Positions 42,613 through 54,155 of a stretch of 64,000 nucleotides of DNA are shown here, one piece after another. The stretch lies in NCBI RefSeq assembly GCF_902806685.2, contig NC_048545.1:5753852-5817851 (forward strand), written 5' to 3'. How positions within the stretch are numbered: the stretch's first letter is position 1; each line of letters begins with the position of its first letter. The translations under genes were made by a program, and so were the position numbers. The stretch comes from Maniola hyperantus. Its lineage: Eukaryota > Arthropoda > Insecta > Lepidoptera > Nymphalidae. Below the pieces are notes generated by a model. The model ran no database searches, was not told the DNA's origin, and worked only from the letters and a program-made list of their open reading frames with translations.

Positions 42613-43235
42613 CACCCAAGTAGAGTCAAGTGCATGTTAGATGTCAGAACACGAATAAAAGTTCCGTAGACATGCGAGTTGCTGAAAGCATTTGCGGTCA
42701 TTATTTCTTAGACGGTAGTTTTTGTAAGACACCTCACAATTACTTTAAAATACCTAATCACCTAACAAACAAGCCATTGCAAGTCGAGGGAGTAAGTACC
42801 TTAACCAATTTTTTTCGACTCACACTTCATTTTCAGGAGGCAACCTGAACATTATTCTTGTCTTACAAAGAACCAAATGCTTATTTTACTATTATTAAGC
42901 TTTTCGTTCTTTTTATACCATGGACTTCCGCAAAAGTAACGCCTGCTTCTATACAATACATTATCCATTTCTAGTAATAGGTATAGCTCTCTGGTTCCTA
43001 CAATCCTACATAGTTCTTTAGGCATTTGCAAGTATAAACATAGCGACGTCTTCAACTTAGTTAGCGGGGCTGGATAGTTCCTGAAGTTAATCATCAAGTT
43101 GACACAATAGAATAGAATAACTAGACCAGGTTGTCGGTTCTTCTGTAAGTAGAGCTGCTTAACTAAGTATTATTATTTATTAGATACTGGATAAGTAGTT
43201 TGTTACGTTCGTAGGTATATTATGATCACTACTAT
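42613..43235. other. unique sequence
   Basis: Short frames at 42630-42848 and 42852-43097 have no recognisable motif. Nothing else is seen. Confidence 0.3.
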
Positions 43236-43303
43236 TTACTTGTAAAAGTTTATTCGAATAAAAAAGATTTTTTTTATTTTTATTTATTTATTTATTTATT
43301 TGC
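43236..43303 (+). mobile_element. LINE 3' tail with (TTTA)n
   Basis: TGTAAAAGTTTATTCGAATA followed by AAAAAGATTTTTTTTATTTT and (ATTT)n. The same TGTAAAAGTTTATT.GAATA phrase ends the fragment at 53340-53396. It looks like the last bases of a LINE with its simple-repeat tail. Confidence 0.5.
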
Positions 43304-43465
43304 TAAAAATTAATTAAGGTAGGTAAATCCATTCTAATAAACTAATTCAATAACAATCATGATGAAAAAAAAAACACGTCAGTTTTACCAAAAACGAGCT
43401 TAAAAGCAGAAAAACACGTTTTAAAATGGTGCAATACAGCGACTACAATGATTTTTTTTCAAAAA
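43304..43465. other. unique AT-rich sequence
   Basis: Nothing recognised. Confidence 0.3.
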
Positions 43466-43640
43466 AATTATTGCCAGTGACACTCGGGATGATGTAAGGA
43501 TTCCAATGAGAACCCATACCTACATCCAAATATGTTCCGGCATTTTAAAGTTATGGTGGAATAAAAAACACACACATACTTACACAAACGCTGAACTGAA
43601 AACATTACACTCCTTTGTTTGGACAGTTGTGTAGGTAGTT
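43466..43640 (-). mobile_element. unclassified dispersed transposon copy, minus orientation
   Basis: Reverse relative of 21243-21440: on the minus strand CCAAACAAAGGAGTGTAATG, TGTAAGTATGTGTGTGTTTT, ATTCCACCATAACTTTAAAA, GGAACATATTTGGATGTAGG, and GGAATCCTTACATCATCCCG. A TTGCCAGTGACACTCGGGAT end block is present. Confidence 0.6.
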
Positions 43641-43910
43641 ATTTGAAAAAGAGCAAACTTTAATAATCCAATGCCAGGCCAATAAAGCATTGCCAGACAG
43701 TACATTTAAGGCGGCTTTAACTGTAGTTTATTATTTAATATTAAAGATCTTAAGGTAAACGGGTAGAGTGCCTGCAGTTTCGCGATAAGGCGACCCCCTT
43801 CGCCCCTCCTTTTTGGGGGTGGAAGTGCCTTAAGAGCCGCCATACTTCAAATTGCGTTTAACTTAGATAGCTAGTTTGATACATTGCCCCCATTATTGCA
43901 TATCAAAAGG
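43641..43910. other. unique sequence
   Basis: A GC-richer stretch (about 43780-43850, CCCCTTCGCCCCTCC) has no identity. Confidence 0.3.
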
Positions 43911-44201
43911 TTTTTAGGGTTCCGTATCTCTATAAAATAAAGGAACCTTTATCTATAGGATCACTTCATTGTCTACAATATGTCTGTCGTATCTATCAAA
44001 ACCTATAGGGTTCTTCCCGTTGACCTAGATTCTAGAATCATGAAATTTGGTAGGTAGCAATGTCTTATAGCACAATTAAAGGGGAAAATGCCGTAACCGT
44101 GAATTTGTGGTTACACCACAAGAAAAAAGTGTTATTTCTTGTAGATAGACCGTACGGAATACTTCGTGTGCGAGCCAGGCTCGCGCTTGACCGGTTTTTT
44201 T
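43911..44201 (+). mobile_element. MINE-2-like MITE, shortened
   Basis: TTTTTAGGGTTCCGTATCTC head, AAAGGAACCTTTATCTATAGG, one or two GTCT units, CCCGTTGACCTAG, AATCATGAAATTTGGTAGG, GTGAATTTGTGGTTACACC and end GGAATACTTCGTGTGCGAGC..GACCGGTTTTTTT. The middle third is missing, as in the copy at 2983. Confidence 0.8.
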
Positions 44202-44467
44202 GATAAGATAACGGTGATAAATGGCATTCTTTTCATTTGACTGTTCCTACTTTTGCTCTGTGGGTAAACAATAAAGTTTGCTTGATTTATCATATTGAGA
44301 AAGTCTATTGGACTTTTATCTACGGAAATATATTTTGTGGAATGGCTAAAGTCATGGTATCAATCCAAATTTAATGTCTAAGTACCATCTTTTTATCAGA
44401 GACCTTCCTATTTGCTTTATATTTTTGGTGTTTTTCTTCTGCTTCGGGTCTATCTTTGATTCGATCG
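44202..44467. other. unique sequence
   Basis: Nothing recognised. Confidence 0.3.
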
Positions 44468-44589
44468 AACGTCATAATAGCTATCCGCATGCCAAATTTT
44501 AGCCCGATCCGTCCAGTGATTTGAGCTGTGTGTTGATAGATCAGTCAGTGTCAGGCAGTCAGCTTTTCCTTTTATGTATAAGTATAGAT
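44468..44589 (-). mobile_element. (ACTG)n-family Helitron, 5' half only
   Basis: The reversed blocks CGTCATAATAGCTATCCGCA, AGCCCGATCCGTCCAG, GAGCTGTGTGTTGATAGATC, CAGTCAG and CTTTTCCTTTTATGTATA are present. The 3' half with CTAG and the hairpin is lost. Confidence 0.75.
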
Positions 44590-44654
44590 TGTCTTTGTTC
44601 ATACAAGCATCCATTACCTACAAAGCGCGCGTTTTGACGGAATTCTTGTAGCTA

Positions 44655-44750
44655 GTTCACCCTGCTATCGTACTACGACTGGTGTTTGAACCATAAAGCT
44701 TTCGAAACTCAGTATGCTCCTTGCCCGATGAGCTATCGAGGCTTCAAATT
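44655..44750 (-). mobile_element. tRNA-derived SINE (type 2), head fragment
   Basis: On the minus strand: AAGCCTCGATAGCTCATCGG (A-box region), GCAAGGAGCATACTG, GCTTTATGGTTCAAACACCAG (B box), GTCGTAGTACGATAGCAGGG. It aligns with the first about 90 bp of the copies at 12820 and 22999 with many substitutions, so it is old. Confidence 0.6.
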
Positions 44751-45269
44751 AAACTCTAACGCACAATATCACAAAACTACAATAAAATTCTCAGCACATT
44801 TCGATAGTAATAAAGCGTGGTAAGCCTTAAATGGTATAAATTTAATTGGGCAAGAGACATAGCCTACACAAACACAAGCAGGGATTGCGTCCACTACATC
44901 ACGCGCGACGCGGACAGGGGCCGCGCGTGTAGTACTACTGCCAACATCGATTACACTATGTACATACGACTGTAACTTCCACTTGCTTTGCCATTGGATT
45001 GCTCTGCATATTCACCGAATTATAATAAAAAGTGACTAGATATCTTAAGTAAAAATAACTGCCTAAACCACAAGAACTTAAACATTCTAAACTGAAAAGA
45101 CATATTGTGGCTAATTCTTTTGAACATAATTCCTAAACTAAACTCGCAGGTCTACAAGTTCTATTCCTTTCATAACCCCTGCGGAAATGGATATCACTAG
45201 ATTTAGTAAGTTGATGTAGTTTACTGATTACAACCTACCTACAACATACCTACAACAGAATTAGCCACA
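44751..45269. other. unique sequence
   Basis: At 44895-44935 a GC-rich imperfect palindrome CACGCGCG...CGCGCGTG occurs. Nothing else is recognised. Confidence 0.3.
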
Positions 45270-45469
45270 TCTAAATATACAAAAAGAAAAGGTGACTGAT
45301 TGACTGACTGACTGATTGATCTATCAACACAGCTCAAACTACTGGATGGATCGGGCTGTGGCATACATATAGCCATTATGAAGTAGACACCCGCTAAGAA
45401 AGAATCGTTGAAAATGCAACCCCTAAGGGTATAGAATAGTGAACGTGAACGAAATCGCGGACAAAAGCG
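45270..45469 (+). mobile_element. (ACTG)n-family Helitron, diverged
   Basis: Starts TCTAAATATACAAAAAG, then TGACTGATTGACTGACTGAC, CTATCAACACAGCTC, GGATCGGGCTG, AGACACCCGCTAAG, AACCCCTAAGGG and GAACGAAATCGCGGAC. The CTAG end has decayed (AAGCGATA). Confidence 0.78.
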
Positions 45470-48400
45470 ATAAATAAGTACGTATAAAATTTTGTATACT
45501 TAGGAAAAATACTAAAGTGATTGTCTGACAGCATGATTATGTAGTAAAATATTATAGGTAAAGCAATGAATGAACTCTAAACTCAAAACAACAGCGACCG
45601 CTGGACAGATTAAACATCGGGGCCAAATGAACATGCGATAATTTATCGCACGTGCCCCCGTGTGTATTAGCTGTATCCGACTAATGCCGGCTTTCGATAT
45701 TCGGCGCTCGGTCGCGATTCGATATTTACGAGCCAACGAGTCGCATTAGACTGTCCGCCCGTAGGTAAATTAGCACAGATGCTCGCCACTGTTACTGTGA
45801 TTCATTCCAAATTGGCTTTTCAGCGGGAAAAAACGAAGCTGCGGTAGACGCTATCTAGGGATTGCAACTAAATAGCTTTTAAAAGAGCTCTTTTGTTCCC
45901 TTTTCTTTTTCAGTAAATAGTCAGATGAAGAAAGAAAGCTTTAACGACTTTTATTGAGTTTGAAAATGCGCTTTTACCTACAGTAAGTTTGCTCTGAATT
46001 GTTGCTTCCGTTTCGGATTCAGTTCAGTGGTTTGGTTTGCTATTAGGATCAGTATTTAAAATATTACAATCGTACCTATTAACACAAAGTCGTCGTTACG
46101 AGCAAAAATATTTGTGGACTGCAACTCGTGTTTGCTTACAACTTGATAGTTCGGATAATGATTTGTTCGGAATAATAAGTACCTGCCTTATATTATATTG
46201 ACATCTGAACTCAACTACCACTACATTAAATTAAAGAGTTACAAGTAATTATTAAATATTCATAAAGTTCAATAGGATATAGGAATATGAGGGTGACAAT
46301 GATTAAACTTAGCCATCGTATAACGGGATGTTCATGGGAATATTTTTATTGCTTTTGCAGTCTCATCATCTTTTAAACAAGGGTTGTAAGCATAAAAACG
46401 CCTCAAATACCAATAGTTACACCTAAAACCTGGTAAGAGAACAACAATTTATGGATATTTTCAATTCGCAATACCTAGATAAGACCGCCTCGCGATTGAT
46501 ATTATCATTTCGGAAGACCGCCTCTACACGTGCTGGAATACCACATTAAATAACGTAACTCACAAACTGTAGGAGTTATTCACTGCTAACTTAACGTTTT
46601 AAATTGGCCGTGTAATTTGATTTGTAGGACTCCGTAATAAAGCCAACTTTTTATTCCAAGATCGCATCAAGTGAGTTACAGCTGAACTTTTATGAAGCAA
46701 TTTTAATGAAATGAAGAGAGTTCGATTGGCTTTGGCTATTTCAATGGCTGCATGGATATCGGTAAATCTCGTCAGATAAAGACCGATATATTCAGCGCGA
46801 CGCGATGCGACCGAAGCTTTTTTAATGAACTGCAAATGACAGTCCGTGAAATGCACAAATGTTGCATTTCCCAATAATGAACCGGGGAAATTACCTTTAG
46901 TATAAATAATCCGTGCCAAAGGGTGGGTTCGATGCGCCGCTACTGCAAATCAACCCCCCGCCCCCTACACCCACTACTGTCGACGATAAATAAAATTCAC
47001 GTTTTAACAATAAAATGCATTTTCCGCAAATGCTCCCGGTGAATTATTGCCCGGGCTTTACGAGCTTAAAATTATATGGGCACGTGAAATTTTCGATCTC
47101 GATAATGTATGCCCTGTGTATCGCGACGCACTATATTCTGACGTTACTGTTTTTATGCTCGCTTTTTAAATTATCTTTATTATTATCACCATATTATTTA
47201 TTAATTTTCCGCAATCGTGTTTCCCGATTTTCCTTTTGTTTAATTCTGTATGTTTTATTAACTACTTACTTTTTGCACACTTCTACATACTAAAACACCC
47301 TCCAAACTGTTACTTATACATATAAAAATGCACAGCCGAAAAATTGCAGTTCCTTATAGTGCTACCTACTTATCCAATAGTATTCTCACAAGGCACATTA
47401 CATGTAATTTTTAGTTCGATGTATCCACCAAAAAACACCCTCAAAAATAACACATCACGTTCCGACCCTAAAATACTTATAAAACATTTCCCGAAGGAGA
47501 AAAAACAATGTTTTATTTCCTACAAAAATAGATCATGCGCCCGCTTGATGTAGAACCAATAGCGTCCCTACGGCACAGATGGCGGCCCAGGCACAGATAG
47601 CAGAAATATGAATTGTGGCTTCGATATTTGTCACTTGAATTACAAGTCCCGACGGATCGCCGGGACGGCTCGCACCTCGTTCGGATGATCTATTTTTTAA
47701 CCGATTTGCGGACACTGGCTCTCTTCTAGTTCTTTTTATTCGGATACTGCGCTGTTTCACGTGGTTTTATGTTCACTTACCTAATACTCAAATTATATTA
47801 AACAAAAAACTTCATTCATGATGCGCTTAAAATAGACCACAACTACTTTTTCAGGCACGAATAAAATTAGCGGATATACCTACCTATTTATTCGCATTCT
47901 CTGAAAAAACATTCATACCTACTCATACAGACATGGAAAATAACATAATATATAATATATGTAGGTACATAACTCAAAAAGCTAGCTCAATATTATGTAA
48001 CTATGTAGGTAGTTACTAGAAACTATCTTATTATTTCTTATTTATAATGCAATTTGTTAAGAAATTCATACTTTATTTGTAAGTTTGTTACGCAGGCGAA
48101 GTCAGCGGCTGATACATAGTGAGCCAGCGCAACATGCATTCCCATTCCCACGTACGAATACGACCCGTATAGCTGACGCGGCGTAATATCAGAACCCGCG
48201 CGATGTGGGAATCGTAATATTAAGTTAGAATATTCTCATCCTTAGAGATAAGCACTAGTTATTAGTCTTTTCATTTTAAATGTAACTTTGAATATAATTA
48301 TTATAAGGATATTATCGCCGACTAGTTTTCTTCCATCCACCTCCTGCGAGCCTAAACATTACTAGTTGTAACCCTTTTGTATTCAAACGGAATTTAAAGT

Positions 48401-50542
48401 ATTTCTATTTTTGGGACGCCATTTAAATTCTTCAGTTGCATTCTGAAAGCGAGTCTAGCATCTCCCGTTTAATTAAATGTTTGCCTTATAATAAGGTGTA
48501 GGCCAAAGATGCTGATTCGAAAAGGCTAAATAATAAAGTAAACCTACTGAACTCATAATAACGGCCAGTTACACCAAGGAAACCAATTTGGGAGGTTTTT
48601 GTAAACGTCAAATATGTTTGCGCCCACCTATTTATTGCTAGCATCCCTCACGTACGAGTAAATATGGCAGATACTGCGACAAAGTGAAAAGAGATACCAG
48701 AAAACAACAGAAGCTTCGCCTTAAATACGGTATGTTGTTACATAAATATGTACCGAGCTGCATTAATATTATGAGCTATTTTTGTTTTGCCGACCTTCAG
48801 CATAAACCTTTGTGAGTTAAGGCGAACGCGTAGGTATACAAGCGGAAAACTCAGTGCGCCACGTGCGAATGATTCATAGTCGTCCCTTAATTAAAGAAGA
48901 TTTTAATTGTATCGGATGTCTGCGAAAGCGAAAATAATGCACTCCTAAATTGGGGTTGGAGCCGGGAAATTTATATTTAGGAGCCGTTGGAAATATAGCC
49001 TTGCGTGTTTTACCTATCTTTTGGATATTGGCCCAATAGGGTACATCCAATAATTGTCCATTGTTCAACGCAAAACGTGAAGTTTATTAGAATAATTTTC
49101 GCTTTGCGCGTAAATATATTTGAAAATTTAATTTCTCACTACAGCGGGACTTTATTGGGTTAGATCCTGTTTAGCAATAAAGAAACAAAACACCATTTAA
49201 CAAAAGTTGAAACGCACTTAATCCAGTAAATTCATTTCGCGAATAAAGCCAAGCTGCCGCCGACTTAAAATATCTTTCTTAATTACAAAAGCCTTTGTTG
49301 AACGTATCTGATCTATGTAAACAGACGGGGCGAATGTTTTAAATAGCAACCCAACAAATAGGTTCCGGTTGGGAGAAATAAGCTAAACTCCTTAATGAAA
49401 CTAAATTTAAAGGGTTCCCTCGAATGGATGTGATGTCTTTCGTTTAGCAGATCTGATACTTAATATGCTTACATAAATGCACAAATAATCTTCTTATACC
49501 TACCTATTATGACTATGCAACTAATTCACTTTTGATGATGCTTTAGATTTTATGTTCGCGGCCACACATTTTGATTCTGTTGAAATCCATACCTAATAAT
49601 CGGTACTTATCAAGCATGGTCCATAGAACGGAGTGGCTCCATTGGCGGACATTCGGCAAATCTTCGGCAAACATTCGTTGGTGGGGTCGGCGTCAATCGT
49701 AAAATTTGACATTCGCCAAACTTTTGTGCTGAGATAATAGAACAGCTGCGCGATTGCGGTAGAAAGACAGCTACAATGTCAAGATCGCAATCACCTTTGA
49801 TAGGTTGACGCTCGCTCACTATTGGCTACAATGCATTGTTGCAACAAGAATAGCATAAATTCAGCCAATCACAATAATTGAGATTGTAATAATGATTGAT
49901 GCCGGTTAGACAAAATCGCCCTACTGCTTTGTTTTAAAAAAGCTATAGAAGTAGTCTACATTAGTGGTATAGTTCTAAGAAATTTCATTATCGATAGAAT
50001 AGAAAAGCAAGAATAGAAAAACCATTACATTTCATGATAGAAAAACCATTCTTCTTCATTTAATGCCTCTCCATTACTGAAGGTCAGCAGTCAGTTAGTA
50101 GAAACCCATGGGTCTAATAATAATGTAAGAGGACTCTTAAAAATAACGTGAAATTTATAATCAGCTGGAGGTATTTCCAAATATTGTGGTATTTAAATTG
50201 CCTATCGTATTTGAATTTCCTGATGTAGTTAACAATGTAAACGCCGTAGGATGGCGTAGTTCATTTAGTGAACAATAGACGGTCCCACCGCCCCGCCGCG
50301 ACACCGGATAAATTGAGTCGGGCCTCGGTAGCGCCCTCTGTCGGAAAATTGGCGAAATCGATTTAAATATCTTGAATGTGACGGCTTATCTCGATCTGAG
50401 GATTTAACCGACACTTGGGCTCTCTAACGCCGTTTCCAACGAAACCAATTTTATACATATATTTGCAATTTGTAAAAAAAAACGAATTTTACTAGATTCG
50501 TTAAAAGAGATACCTAACACGCCAAATAAATACTGGAAGTGT
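45470..50542. other. repeat-poor island, candidate conserved non-coding DNA
   Basis: Across 5 kb I find no copy of the repeat families that fill the rest of the window, and few GGTACCTACC words. Less AT-rich patches (45600-45800, 46700-47160, 47530-47770, 48090-48200, 49600-49900, 50270-50400) alternate with AT-rich DNA. Five CACGTG sites lie at 45649, 46527, 47081, 47758 and 48860, the first next to the palindrome GCGATAATTTATCGC (45635-45649). Such an island often marks regulatory DNA near a developmental or clock gene, but this is inference. The 106-codon minus frame at 46599-46919 has no known domain. Confidence 0.35.
47533..47760 (-). other. unassigned open frame with a membrane-like C terminus
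   Basis: A 75-codon frame in a GC-richer patch begins MKQRSIRIKRTRREP, continues GASRPGDPSGLVIQVTNIEA and ends in a hydrophobic run ISAICAWAAICAVGTLLVL. The basic N-terminal half and single hydrophobic helix could describe a small membrane protein or an exon, but no homologue comes to mind and no splice sites are convincing. A conserved non-coding element would equally explain the composition. Confidence 0.15.
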
Positions 50543-50598
50543 ATTTTTAGGGTTCCGTACCTCAAAAGGAAAAACGGAACCCTTATAGGATCACTTTG

Positions 50599-50662
<64 letters not shown>

Positions 50663-51019
50663 CTGTCAAGATACCTACAGGGTACTTCCCGTTGACCTAG
50701 AATCATGAAATTTGGCAGGTAGGTAGATCTTATAGCTGACATTTGGGGAAAAATCTGAAAACCGCGAATTTTGGGTTAGATCACACAAAAAATATTAAAT
50801 TGTGGTCATGAACTAATAATTAGTATTTTCAACTTTCGAAGTGAGTGACTATATCAAGTGGGGTATCATATGAAAGGTCTTCACCTGTACATTCTAAAAC
50901 AGATTTTTATTTATTTTTATGCATCATAGTTTTTGAATTATCGTGCAAAATGTCGAAAAAATACGACTGTAGTACGGAACCCTCATTGTTCGAGCCTGAC
51001 TCGCACTTGACCGGTTTTT
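50543..51019 (+). mobile_element. MINE-2-like MITE, full length, long (GTCT)n
   Basis: It has all family blocks from TTTTTAGGGTTCCGTACCTC to GAGCCTGACTCGCACTTGAC..GGTTTTT, with about 17 GTCT/GTCC units at 50600-50668. The minus-strand frame full of DRQT repeats that spans it is simply the microsatellite translated. Confidence 0.92.
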
Positions 51020-51283
51020 AAACATATGTATTTCAAACCATTTCGATAAAAGCATATTGAGACAGCCATGAGAAGAGGTGTAAAATGTAGATATGGCGCT
51101 GTGTCTAAATGTATCTACCTACCTATCTAAAGGTGCAAATTAGCATGATTGATGTTCAGCAAATAGGTATCTTGGTACCTACTTATTTTAGATCTAGATA
51201 CGCTTGGTATTTTTAATAGATAATAAATATAATAATTAAACAAGCGAGTCTGAACTCTATAGGTAATATTATTTATTGTCATA
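51020..51283. other. unique sequence
   Basis: Nothing recognised. Confidence 0.3.
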
Positions 51284-51508
51284 CTAGCTGATGCCTCCGA
51301 CTTCGTCCGCGTGGAATTTGGTTTTTAAACATCCCGTGGGAACTCTTTGTTTTTCCGGGATAAAAAGTACAGCTATATGTGTTAATCCAGGGTGTAATCT
51401 ATCTTCATCAAAATTTTATCCAAATCCGTTCAGCCGTTTTAGCGTGATTGAGTACCTACAAAGATGCAAACATTCACACTTTCACATTTATAATTATTAT
51501 TATAAGGA
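51284..51508 (-). mobile_element. miniature Helitron, GCGAAAGTG family
   Basis: The reversed CTAGCTGATGCCTCCGACTT hairpin end, CGCGTGGAATTTGG, CCCGTGGGAACTCTTTG, TTCCGGGATAAAAAGTA, AAATCCGTTCAGCCG, TTAGCGTGATTGAG and the 5' end CACACTTTCACATTTATAAT..AGGA are present. Clean CTAG terminus after an A. Confidence 0.8.
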
Positions 51509-51781
51509 TTAGGATTATTAGCATAGACGCTGTACTTAAGTAGGAGTTAAGTTAGGTAGTAGGTACATATCCTACTTAATTTTACCTACGTCTAATAATT
51601 AATTGTAAAATTAATTTGAAATTGAAACACAGGAAGAATAGGTACTAGGAAGTGTCAATTATAAGCCAAGAGCACTAACTTATAGATGATTCCCATTGAG
51701 ATAGAGCAAAGGCTACGCTAAATTGTAATGCATTTCTATCTTCAACCGCACGCGAGCTTCAAACACGGAATCCTTTGCCAA
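51509..51781. other. unique sequence
   Basis: Nothing recognised. Confidence 0.3.
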
Positions 51782-51956
51782 TATCTACTTAGTTAAATAA
51801 TTATACCCACCCATGTTGTTAATTATACTGATATTAATAAAATTATATCAATATCTGAGATATATTCAAACAAAAAAAATATATAATAATAGGTACCTAC
51901 CTAATAGATAAGTAAACAAAAATAATATGAATAATACCTACCTATTTATAATATTA
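51782..51956 (+). repeat. long direct repeat, left copy
   Basis: Starts TATCTACTTAGTTAAATAAT and ends CTATTTATAATATTA. It is about 97% identical to 52381-52550 apart from small indels (a 4-bp CTAC and one A/T). The two copies exactly bracket the LINE insertion at 51957-52380 and are read as a target-site duplication of 170-175 bp. Confidence 0.88.
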
Positions 51957-52380
51957 AATAAATAAATAAATAAATAAAAATAAAAATAAAAATAAAAAAG
52001 CCTTTTATTTCTTCTCTTTACAATAATATTATGGGATTAATTAAATAAAACTTAAAATTACTAGACGTTAACATAAAATAATAATTTAATTTTAGTGCTA
52101 TGCTTATTTTTATGAAGAACCCTTTTCAGGTCAAGGCCTCCTCCAGAGAAACCCACTTTACCCTGTCTTTAGCTTTGAGCATCCAGTTTGGTCCCGCCAC
52201 TTTTTTGATGTCGTCGTCCCAACGATAATGCGGCCTTCCTCTACTACGTGTGCCTTTTGGTCCTGGCCAGCTCGTTACTCTCGCTGTCCACCGGTTGTCC
52301 GTGAGTCTAGCAATATGGCCGGCCCATTTCCATTTCGATTTCATTGTATAGGAAAATGCGTCAGTTCTACTACTCAGTAC
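51957..52380 (-). pseudogene. 5'-truncated RTE-like LINE, C-terminal ORF end plus tail
   Basis: The minus-strand frame (52344-52126) encodes MKSKWKWAGHIARLTDNRWT, GRPHYRWDDDIKKVAG and WMLKAKDRVKWVSLEEALT then stop. This is the RWAGHIAR...GRP..RW.DDI.KVAG..WM C terminus of lepidopteran RTE-type endonuclease/reverse transcriptases. The 3' UTR has AATAAAAGG and ends in (TTTTA)n/(TTTA)n, simple repeats as usual for RTE. The 5' end is truncated at 52380, so the catalytic domains are absent. The ORF end is still intact, which suggests a young insertion. Confidence 0.88.
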
Positions 52381-52550
52381 TATCTACTTAGTTAAATAAT
52401 TATACCCACCCATGTTGTTAATTATACTGATATTAATAAAATTATATCAATATCTGAGATATATTTAAACAAAAAAAAATATAATAATAGGTACCTAATA
52501 GATAAGTAAACAAAAATAATATGAATAATACCTACCTATTTATAATATTA
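52381..52550 (+). repeat. long direct repeat, right copy
   Basis: Second copy of 51782-51956, starting TATCTACTTAGTTAAATAAT directly at the 5' truncation point of the LINE and ending CTATTTATAATATTA. Confidence 0.88.
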
Positions 52551-52900
52551 GTATGGATTAATTATTATAGCCAAAATGTTGTTAAAATTTTAGCAAGATC
52601 TATCATTGCTGAAGAGATGTACCTACCTATCCAATTTGTTTGAATTTAGGGTACCTAAAAGTTTAAGGTACCTAAGTAACAACGCCAATATAACGTTCTA
52701 ACGAAATAAATATAACTATAAACAAATCAAGCCGTCCTTATCGTCCCCAACCTCAAGCAAGGCTGCTCAATCTAATGGAATCACCTCGTATTGCTTTCCA
52801 ATACAACCGTTTGATTTTTCCCCTCGTTAAGATTCGGGACGTGGAAGAGGCGTGCACTGACGAAGGAAATACTGAAAGGTACCTAATTAACAAGTAAAAA
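52551..52900. other. unique sequence
   Basis: Nothing recognised. Confidence 0.3.
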
Positions 52901-53122
52901 GCTGTGATACCCTGGTGGTCAGGACGTCCGCCTTGTAATCGGAGGTCGGGGGTTCGATCCCGGGCACGTACCTCTAACTTTTCGGAGTTATGTGCGTTTT
53001 AAGTATTTAAATATCACTTGCTTTAACGGTGAAAGAAAACATCGTTAGGAAACCTGCCTGAGAGTTCTCCATAATGTTCTCAAAGATATGTCGGCTGTGA
53101 AGTCTGCCAATCAGCACTTGGG
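52901..53122 (+). mobile_element. tRNA-derived SINE (type 1), 3' truncated
   Basis: The head CCTGGTGGTCAGGACGTCCG, B box GGTTCGATCCCGGGC (a perfect match to GGTTCGANTCC), then ACCTCTAACTTTTCGGAGTT, CTTTAACGGTGAAAGAAAAC, ATCGTTAGGAAACCTG, CCTGAGAGTTCTCCATAATG and CAATCAGCACTTGG. The last third with the (GAT)n tail is missing. Confidence 0.87.
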
Positions 53123-53339
53123 CACCTTAAAAATATTTTCCTGCAGAAATTACTATATTTTTAAGTAAAAAAATTGTCGTTTATGTATTGTGACGTCATT
53201 ATTCACCTTCCGTACAGCGTGACCAAGCGTGACATTCATGTTAAAAATCACTAAAAATCATGAGTTTTTTTAAATTAATAATGAATTCTAGCCCCATAAA
53301 CTACCGCTATAAAAAACCCACTTAATTTTATTACTTACT

Positions 53340-53396
53340 AAAGTCCAAGACCCTATTGTAAAAGTTTATTTGAATAAAAATATCTTTCTATTTCTA
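53340..53396 (+). mobile_element. LINE 3'-tail fragment
   Basis: AGACCCTATTGTAAAAGTTT followed by ATTTGAATAAAAATATC and TTTCTATTTC. The phrase is shared with 43236-43303. Only the last bases of a LINE are recognisable. Confidence 0.45.
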
Positions 53397-54049
53397 CAGT
53401 ATAGTAAATCTCATCTTGACTTAAAGCGACAATCGCAGTTCATAGGTGCTTGGACTGTCTACTAGAACTGATGTGGAAGATATTGAAATGCCGCCTCTAC
53501 ACGGCCCATTGCACTTCCTTAAATAAATAAACAAAAAATTGAATTGCGCGCAGTAAGTTTATTGAATTAATCATGCGCAAATATTTATTGATAGGGACGC
53601 ACAGGATGGGGTCAGAATATATTGAAAACCAGGATACATAGGTAAGCACATACATCGGTAGCAATCAGACAAATTGGCTCCGACCGAGCCCCTCTAACCG
53701 AATTAATCTGATTCGTAGGTTTTCTTAGCGGAGACCACTTTGCCTAAGAAATATGAGGACGATTTCAGGAACTAGACGGTAAAGTCTTCAATACGGTAAA
53801 TAAACTACGCAATTTAATAAAGTAGTAAGGTACATTTTTCATCCTCTGTGTTTTTGATAAGCTATTTCAGATTTCGTGAATGTAGAATGCTAGCTAAATT
53901 TAACCAGTTAGGTGGGTACGGTACTTTATTCCTTGTTGAATTCATGTCAGATCAGAAGGCAAGAATTGCGAATTTTAATTGTACAGTCAAAGACCAAAAC
54001 TCCTTTAGACCCTTAATGATGACGCTTGCACTGCACGGCACGGTTTTGC
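53397..54049. other. unique sequence
   Basis: The plus frame at 53848-54087 runs into the dispersed repeat that follows and has no known motif. Confidence 0.3.
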
Positions 54050-54155
54050 GCACATCTAAGTGTTTGTGTGGCGTGTTTATAGAATAAGTGCAACTGGTCA
54101 TTTGATGCAATAGTTTTGCGGAATTGCTACTTGAATTCTAAGGCCGAACGTACAT
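54050..54155 (+). repeat. dispersed repeat copy shared with 61168
   Basis: ACATCTAAGTGTTTGTGTGG, CGTGTTTATAGAA, then TGATGCAATAGTTTTGCGGA, ATTGCTACTTGAATTCTAAG and GCCGAACGTAC. The segment at 61168-61285 has the same words in the same order with few changes. Identity and class unknown. Confidence 0.75.

Noticed and set aside
46599..46919. Longest open frame (106 codons, minus strand)
   Set aside because: No recognised domain, no codon or splice evidence; a frame of this length is expected by chance in 64 kb on six frames. The segment is noted only as part of the repeat-poor island.
50404..50742. 112-codon minus frame with DRQT repeats
   Set aside because: It is the translated (GTCT)n microsatellite and flanks of a MINE-2-like MITE.
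51782..52550. Solo LTR or LTR retrotransposon
   Set aside because: The direct repeats lack TG...CA ends and primer-binding or polypurine sites, and the insert is a LINE with a simple-repeat tail.
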